A stretch of DNA of 12,719 nucleotides from Bacteroidota bacterium (lineage in GTDB: Bacteria; Bacteroidota; Bacteroidia; UKL13-3): positions 1-12,719 of the forward strand of contig CANHJJ010000028.1 of NCBI GenBank assembly GCA_947460565.1. Reading direction: 5' to 3'. Of this stretch, positions 7,788 through 12,719 are shown one piece after another (the first letter of the stretch is position 1; the number at the start of each line of letters is the position of its first letter). Position numbers and translations under genes: made by a program. The notes under the pieces are model-generated. The model ran no database searches. It was given only the letters and a program-made list of their open reading frames with translations, and was not told where the DNA came from.

Positions 7788-8135
7788 ATGTTAACACTAG
7801 TATTTATCTTAATTATCTTGGCCTGCGTGCTTTTAACCTTAGTGGTATTAATTCAAAATCCTAAAGGTGGAGGGATTGCTGCTAATTTTGTTGCTCCTAC
7901 ACAAATCATGGGTGCAAAACGATCAACAGATGTGGTTGAAAAAGCAACTTGGGTTTTGGCTTTGGCTTTAATCGTATTAACACTTGGTTCAAACTTTTTC
8001 CGCCCAAGCAGCGAAGAAGCTAGCACCCAAGATTCTCGTTTGAAAGACGCTATTGAAACTACCACAGTTCCTGCAGCTCCAGCTCCTCAGCAACAACAAG
8101 AGGCTGCTCCTGCAACTACTGATTCTGCTAAATAA
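7788..8135 (+). CDS. secG: Preprotein translocase subunit SecG
   Basis: SecG is the small auxiliary subunit of the SecYEG channel that assists SecA-driven export across the inner membrane. The 115-residue product has the two expected helices at about residues 3-23 and 54-71. Between them is the family's cytosolic loop, with LIQNPKGGGIAANF (21-34) and the IMGAKRSTDVVEKATWVLA stretch leading into helix 2. After helix 2 there is a tail of about 45 residues rich in Ala, Pro, Gln and Thr (PAAPAPQQQQEAAPATT), a low-complexity extension of a kind often seen in Bacteroidota SecG. The ATG lies 2 bases after the stop of the acidic protein gene with no ribosome-binding sequence of its own, which suggests co-transcription and coupled translation. 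A strong terminator follows 20 bases after the stop. Confidence 0.95.
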   Translation: MLTLVFILIILACVLLTLVVLIQNPKGGGIAANFVAPTQIMGAKRSTDVVEKATWVLALALIVLTLGSNFFRPSSEEASTQDSRLKDAIETTTVPAAPAPQQQQEAAPATTDSAK

Positions 8136-8155
8136 TATTTAGATAAAATATTTAG

Positions 8156-8178
8156 AAAGCCCCTTTAGGGGCTTTTTT
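8156..8178 (+). terminator. Intrinsic terminator of the acidic protein-secG operon
   Basis: AAAGCCCC (8156-8163) and GGGGCTTT (8168-8175) form a perfect 8-bp stem around a TTTA loop, followed by further Ts to 8178. It sits 20 bases after the secG stop and has the form of a Rho-independent terminator on the plus strand. Confidence 0.88.
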
Positions 8179-8245
8179 ATTGGGTAAATTTTGATGTGCA
8201 GTTATCCTCGATTCACTAGAGATTTACCTGTAAAACTTATTGGCA

Positions 8246-8282
8246 TAAAAAAAGACATTGCTTTGAAACAATGTCTTTTTTT
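8246..8282. terminator. Bidirectional terminator between secG and the Crp/Fnr gene
   Basis: A run of seven As plus GACATTG (8246-8259) pairs with CAATGTC followed by eight Ts (8268-8282) around an 8-base loop. Because the A run and T run are symmetric, the RNA from either strand ends in a stem with a U tract. It lies 16 bases beyond the stop of the minus-strand regulator gene, so its main role is probably to end that transcript. It also acts as a backup for the secG operon. Confidence 0.8.
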
Positions 8283-8298
8283 TATTTGATAGTTTTAT

Positions 8299-9006
8299 TT
8301 AAACACTAGCATGAGATATTTTCTCTAATTTTTCCTTATTAACAACCCTGATTCTTTTTCCTTCAATCTCGATTAATTTATCGTTTTTGAATTCTGTAAG
8401 CAATCTAATAACGGTTTCTGTTGCTGTTCCAACTATATTAGCAAGGTCTTCACGAGGCAAGGTAACTGCAATTGTGGTTTCGTCTGATTGACCATTTTTG
8501 AAAGTTTGCTGTAAAAAAAGTAGCGTTTCTGCTAGACGCTCTCGTACACTTTTTTGAGCCAAACTTTGAATTTTTTCACTAGCCATTCCTAAATCGTGAC
8601 TTAGTGCCTTAACCATTTGTTTGTTGATTTCAGGATTGCTATCAATCAAATCAAGGAAAACATTTTTAGGAATAAAGCAACAAAGTGTATCTTCAAGACA
8701 AGTAGCTGAGGCAACTAAAGGTTCTTCTGCAATCAACGCTCTGTAACCTAAGAAATCAGATTCTTTGGCAAAACGAATAATTTGCTCTTTACCTTCTTTA
8801 TTTGATCGCGTAAGTTTTATTACACCTTTATTAACACAGTATAGGCCAAGCGGTTGGGTGTCTTCATCAAAGATGGTTTGTCCTTTCTTATAATGAGTGC
8901 AAGTTTTGGTAGCCATTATTTTCTCTAGTTCTTCATCGGTGCAGAAATGAAGAAAAGAGATGTTGTGGGTTCCGCAGGTGGCGCAAGTAAATGTTACTTT
9001 TTGCAT
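8299..9006 (-). CDS. Crp/Fnr family transcriptional regulator with FNR-like cysteines
   Basis: A 235-residue regulator: an N-terminal cyclic-nucleotide-binding-type beta-barrel (about residues 25-140, with HYKKGQTIFDEDTQPLGLYCVNKGVIKL), a dimerisation helix (about 140-170, LSHDLGMASEKIQSLAQKSVRERLAETLLFL), and a C-terminal winged helix-turn-helix (183-222). The recognition helix TATETVIRLL (194-203) keeps the Glu and Arg four residues apart that contact DNA in Crp and FNR. Cysteines at 8, 11 and 22, plus 109/110 where E. coli FNR has its fourth ligand, suggest an oxygen- or NO-sensing iron-sulphur cluster, but the spacing differs from FNR. I chose the ATG at 9006 because MQKVTFTCATC matches the usual start of relatives. 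The frame stays open to another ATG at 9093, but that extension lies inside the end of the M61 gene. It starts 34 bases after the M61 stop, so co-transcription is likely. The regulated genes cannot be read from the window. Confidence 0.9.
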   Translation of the reverse strand: MQKVTFTCATCGTHNISFLHFCTDEELEKIMATKTCTHYKKGQTIFDEDTQPLGLYCVNKGVIKLTRSNKEGKEQIIRFAKESDFLGYRALIAEEPLVASATCLEDTLCCFIPKNVFLDLIDSNPEINKQMVKALSHDLGMASEKIQSLAQKSVRERLAETLLFLQQTFKNGQSDETTIAVTLPREDLANIVGTATETVIRLLTEFKNDKLIEIEGKRIRVVNKEKLEKISHASV

Positions 9007-9040
9007 AACAGCAATATTAGATTTTTTTTCTGTTTTTTCT

Positions 9041-10489
9041 TCAATCGTTTTTGCACCAAACACTAAATAATTTTTCTTGCTCTTGATTTCCAATAATTTT
9101 CATTATCCTTTTTTCCTTTGAAATAAGGCTACAAGCTATTTCTGGAAGCAATTCAACTAAATATTTTTCGAAGAAATTTTTCCCCCAAATAATTTCTTTA
9201 AAATATAAATCCAATGAAATTCCTGCATATTTTTCTAAAAGTAGTTTATATTCTACTTCATCGTATCCCTTGCCTTTGGCATAACAATCATGATATAAAT
9301 CGTGCATTACATTGTCTAGACAATATTTTCCACTCGAATTTTTGATAATCAAAATATCTGCTATCAATGCTGCCAACAAACCTTCAATATATATGGAGGT
9401 TTTTCGGGCGGGTACACCGTTTACATATCCATCTAACCATGTATCATAGCTTGATTCAGCTACTGAATAGTTGAAGCGACCAGGATTATTATAATGTCTT
9501 AGTAGGTCTGAGTTTAGACTGCTTAGGTATTGCTCCCAATTCCACACCCCACTTCTAAGCAACATCAAATCTCCGTAATAGGTGGTTATGCCCTCATAAA
9601 CATAACCTAAAGTACTATAGTTTTCTTTTGTATAGTCGTATGGCCACATTTCAACTGGGCGGATTCTTTTAATATTCCAAAGGTGAAACAATTCGTGACT
9701 GCTAATGGCTAATAAATCATTGTGAAATTCTTCGTCTGTATCATCATTACCTTTGCCCATGGCAATAACAGTGCTATCCGCATGCTCTACACCATGTCTG
9801 AATGGATAGTCAAGCATTTGATATAGGAAATGATATTCCTTGCACTCAAGCTCATTAAATATGGCTATTTGGGCTTTAGCGTATGCTTCGGTTTCAGTTG
9901 TTAGTCTTTCTATATCTATATTATGTTTTCCTTGAAACCAAAAATGAAATTTGCAATCTTGAACTAGAAATTCTGTATGCTGAATGCTATTGTTTGCAAT
10001 AAAAGGACTGTCAGCTAATTGGTGGTAATTCTTGGCATAAAGGGTTTTTCCTTTATTTGGCATTTGACAAGCAATTTGGTAATCATCAGGAATTCCAAGA
10101 GTTAATTCAATGGGCTCCTCAATTTTACCTACTTCATACATAAAACAATGAACTGGATTTAAATATACTTGTTCTTCGCTGATATAGCAAGCTCCTGCAT
10201 CCAATTGATTGGCGTAATATTGGTAATTGAAAACTATATTTTTTGTGTCTTTATTCGGCTGAATTTGCCAACAGTCTTTACTCGTTTTTTTGAATGATAG
10301 CTCTTTATTATTTTGGTCATAGCAAACAAAGCATCTCATGTTTTTAGCAAAGTTTCCAAGTTCATATCTGCCAGGTCGCCAAGCTGAAAGTTGTAGTGAA
10401 ATTGGCTCTGTACCTTTGGTGTCAATTGAACCACTTATATTTAGAAAATGTTCAAAGGCTAGTTCTGTAGAAAGAGAATATTTTATCAT
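9041..10489 (-). CDS. M61 family metallopeptidase lacking the C-terminal PDZ domain
   Basis: A zinc aminopeptidase-like protein of the M61 (glycyl aminopeptidase) family, 482 residues. The N-terminal beta domain (about 1-165) carries the family's SAWRPGRYELGNFAKN pattern (35-50). The catalytic domain follows, with HELFH at 265-269 giving the HExxH zinc ligands and catalytic Glu266, then WNIKRIRPVEMWPYDY. The third zinc ligand is expected at Glu299 in YVYEGITTYYGD, and GLLAALIADILI (370-381) is also typical. Most M61 proteins run to about 600 residues with a PDZ domain after this; here the protein stops about 100 residues after the catalytic domain and no PDZ sequence is visible. No signal peptide is seen, so it is probably cytosolic and likely trims peptides. 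The natural substrate is unknown. It is followed by the Crp/Fnr gene, and its own promoter candidate lies just upstream. Confidence 0.9.
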   Translation of the reverse strand: MIKYSLSTELAFEHFLNISGSIDTKGTEPISLQLSAWRPGRYELGNFAKNMRCFVCYDQNNKELSFKKTSKDCWQIQPNKDTKNIVFNYQYYANQLDAGACYISEEQVYLNPVHCFMYEVGKIEEPIELTLGIPDDYQIACQMPNKGKTLYAKNYHQLADSPFIANNSIQHTEFLVQDCKFHFWFQGKHNIDIERLTTETEAYAKAQIAIFNELECKEYHFLYQMLDYPFRHGVEHADSTVIAMGKGNDDTDEEFHNDLLAISSHELFHLWNIKRIRPVEMWPYDYTKENYSTLGYVYEGITTYYGDLMLLRSGVWNWEQYLSSLNSDLLRHYNNPGRFNYSVAESSYDTWLDGYVNGVPARKTSIYIEGLLAALIADILIIKNSSGKYCLDNVMHDLYHDCYAKGKGYDEVEYKLLLEKYAGISLDLYFKEIIWGKNFFEKYLVELLPEIACSLISKEKRIMKIIGNQEQEKLFSVWCKND

Positions 10490-10510
10490 TCTTTAAGATT
10501 TGTTACTGCT

Positions 10511-10518
10511 CAAAAATA
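10511..10518 (-). promoter_or_regulatory. Bacteroidota -7 promoter box (TAnnTTTG) for the M61 gene
   Basis: Read on the minus strand the sequence is TATTTTTG, an exact match to TAnnTTTG, ending 21 bases before the M61 ATG at 10489. A TTTG lies upstream, but only 11 bases away, too close for a standard -33 element. The position fits a short leader for the M61-Crp/Fnr unit. Confidence 0.38.
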
Positions 10519-10573
10519 CTAAAAACAACCAAAGGGATTTAATTATAATTTATTGCAGATTATATTTGTTTAT

Positions 10574-10623
10574 ATGAAGCCCCGAAGGGGCGTAATACAA
10601 TTAACATAGGGTATAGCCCTATG
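10574..10623 (+). repeat. Left REP-like two-hairpin end
   Basis: Two hairpins in tandem: GCCCC-GAA-GGGGC at 10579-10591, and CATAGGG (10605-10611) with CCCTATG (10617-10623) around a 5-base loop. A 13-base AT-rich linker separates them. The sequence matches the right end in inverted orientation: ATGAAGCCC, the first stem-loop, GGGCG, AATA, then a second stem around an AGGGTA-type core. The ATG at 10621 lies inside the second stem. Confidence 0.75.
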
Positions 10624-10638
10624 AACAATGAAAAAGAT

Positions 10639-11091
10639 ATGGGACAATCATTAGTTAAAAATTATATGCATATTGTATTTAGTACAAAATATCGTCAGGC
10701 GCTTATTTCAGTGGAAATAGAACCTGAATTGTATGCTTATATTGGAGGCATTTGTAACAAGCTTTCTTGTCAAGTAATAAAAATAGGTGGTTGTGCCGAC
10801 CACATTCATATTTTATGTATTCTGTCCAAGAAAATAGCATTAATGAAACTTTTGGAAGAGGTAAAATCTCATTCTTCTAAATGGATAAAGACAAAAGGAA
10901 TTGAATTCGAAAGTTTTTATTGGCAAGATGGCTATGGTGCATTTTCTGTTAACCCATCCGAAATAGATGTAGTTGTTAACTATATTGCTAATCAAAAAAC
11001 ACATCATATAAAAAGAGGTTTTCAAGATGAATTTAGATTATTCTTGAAAAAATATGAAGTAGAATTTGATGAGAAATTTGTTTGGGATTAA
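10639..11091 (+). CDS. tnpA: IS200/RAYT-type Y1 (HUH) transposase
   Basis: A 150-residue single-strand DNA transposase of the IS200/IS605 TnpA superfamily (Transposase 17/RAYT-like). The metal-binding HUH motif is ADHIHIL with His55 and His57. The catalytic tyrosine is Tyr115 in VVNYIANQKTHH, with Gln119 one helical turn on completing the site. The KNYMHIVFSTKYRQ start (7-20), KLLEEVKSHSSKWIK (70-84) and FYWQDGYGAFSV (93-104) are characteristic of the family. The product is full length and the frame unbroken, so it may be active. The frame also has an ATG at 10621 giving 156 residues. I prefer 10639 because MGQSLVKNY is where the recognisable family sequence starts and the upstream ATG is inside the terminal hairpin. 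No TnpB or IscB gene accompanies it. Confidence 0.9.
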   Translation: MGQSLVKNYMHIVFSTKYRQALISVEIEPELYAYIGGICNKLSCQVIKIGGCADHIHILCILSKKIALMKLLEEVKSHSSKWIKTKGIEFESFYWQDGYGAFSVNPSEIDVVVNYIANQKTHHIKRGFQDEFRLFLKKYEVEFDEKFVWD

Positions 11092-11143
11092 CAACGAGGG
11101 GCTTTACCCTTCGTTGCGATATTGCGCCCTTTCAGGGCTTCAT
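11092..11143 (-). repeat. Right REP-like two-hairpin end, inverted relative to the left copy
   Basis: Starting at the base after the transposase stop, CAACGAGGG (11092-11100) pairs with CCCTTCGTTG (11107-11116) with one bulged T. GCCCT (11126-11130) then pairs with AGGGC (11134-11138) around TTC. A 9-base linker separates the two hairpins. Read on the minus strand it parallels the left copy: ATGAAGCCC, stem-loop with GAA, GGGCG, AATA, then the second stem. There is no U tract after either stem, so these are not ordinary terminators. Confidence 0.72.
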
Positions 11144-11156
11144 TAACATTTTACAA

Positions 11157-12719
11157 TTAACACTTCTTTAATTCTTCTTTCACAAATGCCATCAATTCCT
11201 TAATATAGCTTTCAGTAAAGTTAAACTCAATGCCTGCTGTTTTATATATTTCACCAATGGTTTTAGTATAACCTAGGCTCAAGGCTTCCTTATATTCTGC
11301 AATGGCTTTGGCTTTATTGTTTAGATAATTTCTCCACACCGCAAGTGCTCCTAATTGAGCCATCCCGTATTCGATGTAATAGAACGGAACTTCATATAAA
11401 TGCAATTGTTTTTGCCATGTATAGGCTTGTATGTTTTCATATCCACTCCAGTCAACCATGCCTGTTCCAAAATCTTTGCTAAGTTGAAACCAATAGTCTT
11501 TTCGCTCTTGGGCAGTATGTGATGGATTGGAATATATCCAATGTTGAAATTTGTCGATGGTTGCAATCCAAGGAAGTATTTTAATGATGCCTTCAAGATG
11601 TTCTTCTTTGGCACGGTTAAAATCCACTTTATTTGGATAAAACTCATCTTGTCCATCATAACTTAACAGCTCCATGCTCATGCTTGCTAACTCAGCCACT
11701 TCGCTCGGACAGTTTTTAAATGCGGCTAATTCCAAGTCTTTGCTTAAGAAAGAATGCACAGCATGTCCACCCTCATGCACCATGGTTTCAACATCACGTG
11801 TGCTACTTGCAGCATTCATAAAAATAAAAGGTACGCTTGTTTCAGACATCGGATAATTGTATCCTCCAGGAGCTTTGCCTTTTCTGCTTTCTAAATCTAA
11901 GCGCTCCATATTGTCCATGGTTTCAATACACCATGCAAAATAATCATCTACTTTTCTAAAACACCTTTCTGTTTTATCTATCAAATCTTTGCCACTTGTA
12001 AATGGTTCTATTGCTTCACGATTTTGCGTGTCCACTTCCATATCCCAAGGGCGCAGGCTATCTAAGCCCATGTCTATTTTGCGTTTTTCTGCAAACGCTT
12101 TTACCAAAGGCATCACTTCTTTTTGAATGGCACTATGAAAATCAAAACAGTCTTTTGGGGTATAGTCAAAACGGCCCATGGCAGCAAACATATAATCCCT
12201 GAAATTATCAAAGCCAGCATTTATAGCTATTTGGTGGCGAAGTGAAATGAGTTTGTTAAACAATTCATCCAACTCTGTTGCATGTGCTTGTCTTTTTTCA
12301 TTGATCTTTTTGAAGGCTGTTTCTCTTTTGTTTCTATCTGGATTTTTGAGAAAATTAGCTGCTTGTTGCATGGTTAATTCTTTGCCATCTATCTTCACAC
12401 TCATGCTTCCAATAATGGCACCGTATTTCTGCGATTCAGTTGAAATTTCGGCCATCAAAGGCACATTTTCTCCTCTGAATATTTCGATTTCTTTTCTTAT
12501 TCCTCGCAAATAAATGAAATACTTTTCTTTGTCTAACTCATCTACAAATGGCGATTGAATAAGTTTATGATTTAGCTTATCTGTTAAAGGCGATATTTGC
12601 GGTTCAATCTCAGTTACAAAAAATAAATAAGCTTGCTCTAACTCTTTATTGGTGGTATCACAAGTCATGCGTACGTAGCGCCATGCCATGTCCTCACTAA
12701 TATAAGCTTCTAATTCACT
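11157..12719 (-). CDS. M3 family oligoendopeptidase (PepF-like); N-terminus outside window
   Basis: A cytosolic zinc oligopeptidase of the M3 family that cleaves short peptides. The frame stays open to the right edge: codons upstream of the ATG at 12689 read SELEAYISED, continuing into MAWRYVRMTCDTT, a conserved family segment. The true start is therefore beyond the window and 520 residues are visible; relatives are about 560-600 long, so only a short piece is missing. The active site is MVHEGGHAVHSF, with zinc ligands His315 and His319 and catalytic Glu316 (counted from the window edge). The third ligand is expected at Glu343 in SEVAELASMSMELL, 28 residues after the first histidine. The PGGYNYPMSETSVPFIFMN stretch before the active site is typical of the family. 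No signal peptide can be judged. The stop lies 13 bases from the REP-like repeat, and no U-rich terminator is seen after it. Confidence 0.93.
   Translation of the reverse strand, partial: SELEAYISEDMAWRYVRMTCDTTNKELEQAYLFFVTEIEPQISPLTDKLNHKLIQSPFVDELDKEKYFIYLRGIRKEIEIFRGENVPLMAEISTESQKYGAIIGSMSVKIDGKELTMQQAANFLKNPDRNKRETAFKKINEKRQAHATELDELFNKLISLRHQIAINAGFDNFRDYMFAAMGRFDYTPKDCFDFHSAIQKEVMPLVKAFAEKRKIDMGLDSLRPWDMEVDTQNREAIEPFTSGKDLIDKTERCFRKVDDYFAWCIETMDNMERLDLESRKGKAPGGYNYPMSETSVPFIFMNAASSTRDVETMVHEGGHAVHSFLSKDLELAAFKNCPSEVAELASMSMELLSYDGQDEFYPNKVDFNRAKEEHLEGIIKILPWIATIDKFQHWIYSNPSHTAQERKDYWFQLSKDFGTGMVDWSGYENIQAYTWQKQLHLYEVPFYYIEYGMAQLGALAVWRNYLNNKAKAIAEYKEALSLGYTKTIGEIYKTAGIEFNFTESYIKELMAFVKEELKKC

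Larger units (their letters stand above)
10574..11143 (+). mobile_element. REP-bracketed IS200/RAYT-type single-strand transposase unit
   Basis: A unit of about 570 bases made of one Y1/HUH transposase gene with an imperfect inverted pair of two-hairpin sequences at its ends (10574-10623 and 11092-11143). The outermost bases of both copies read ATGAAGCCC facing inward. This is the layout of REP-associated tyrosine transposases, or of a minimal IS200-like element whose subterminal hairpins are recognised as single strands. No target duplication is expected for this class and I see none. The element lies between two minus-strand peptidase genes without disrupting either; its right end is 13 bases from the M3 stop. 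Exact tips cannot be fixed without an empty site. Confidence 0.72.

Noticed and set aside
8156..8282. Hairpins between secG and the Crp/Fnr gene as an attenuator, small RNA or REP element
   Set aside because: Position just after two converging stops, stem shape and T tracts fit ordinary terminators, and the stems do not resemble the REP hairpins at 10574-11143.
9007..9093. N-terminal extension of the Crp/Fnr protein to an ATG at 9093
   Set aside because: The extension lies within the coding end of the M61 gene and is lysine/glutamate-rich without family similarity. The family-like sequence begins at the ATG at 9006.
11092..11143. Right-hand REP hairpins as a terminator for the M3 peptidase gene
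   Set aside because: No U-rich tract follows either stem on the minus strand, and the sequence is explained as an inverted partner of the left-hand copy.
1..12719. CRISPR array, tRNA, rRNA, riboswitch, prophage or defence genes
   Set aside because: I found no regularly spaced direct repeats, no cloverleaf or rRNA-like stretch, no recognisable riboswitch leader, and no phage or nuclease-type proteins apart from the transposase.

Overview
The window looks like ordinary chromosome from a low-GC member of the Bacteroidota. The evidence is an acidic TPR-like protein sitting directly before secG, a Crp/Fnr regulator of the Bacteroidota type, weak or absent Shine-Dalgarno sequences, and promoter candidates fitting the Bacteroidota -7 consensus TAnnTTTG. 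I cannot place it below phylum level. Most genes are housekeeping or cell-envelope genes. The only mobile DNA I see is a small single-strand-type transposase unit.

Left part (1-4967). The 3' part of pyrD (class 2 dihydroorotate dehydrogenase) enters from the left edge and overlaps by 4 bases a gene for a small exported, probably outer-membrane, protein. Converging on this pair is a minus-strand pair: an FtsX/LolC-type ABC permease followed by a TetA-like MFS exporter. Divergent from the permease is a gene for an exported DUF1343/NamZ-type protein, probably an exo-N-acetylmuramidase used in peptidoglycan turnover.

Middle (4968-8298). A plus-strand two-gene unit encodes an 893-residue, extremely acidic protein and SecG of the Sec translocon, 2 bases apart. 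It has a perfect TAnnTTTG box upstream. It ends in an intrinsic terminator plus a second hairpin that can serve both strands, because the next gene converges on it.

Right part (8299-12719). Three minus-strand genes follow: a Crp/Fnr-type regulator with FNR-like cysteines, a cytosolic-looking M61 metallopeptidase without the usual C-terminal PDZ domain, and the bulk of an M3 oligoendopeptidase that runs off the right edge. Between the two peptidase genes sits a plus-strand Y1/HUH transposase of the IS200/RAYT type. It is bracketed by two inverted copies of a two-hairpin REP-like sequence, so it looks like a self-contained REP/RAYT unit.

I do not see a defence island, CRISPR array, prophage, biosynthetic cluster, tRNA or rRNA. 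The items most worth a second look are the REP/RAYT unit, the acidic protein coupled to secG, and the cysteine pattern of the Fnr-like regulator.
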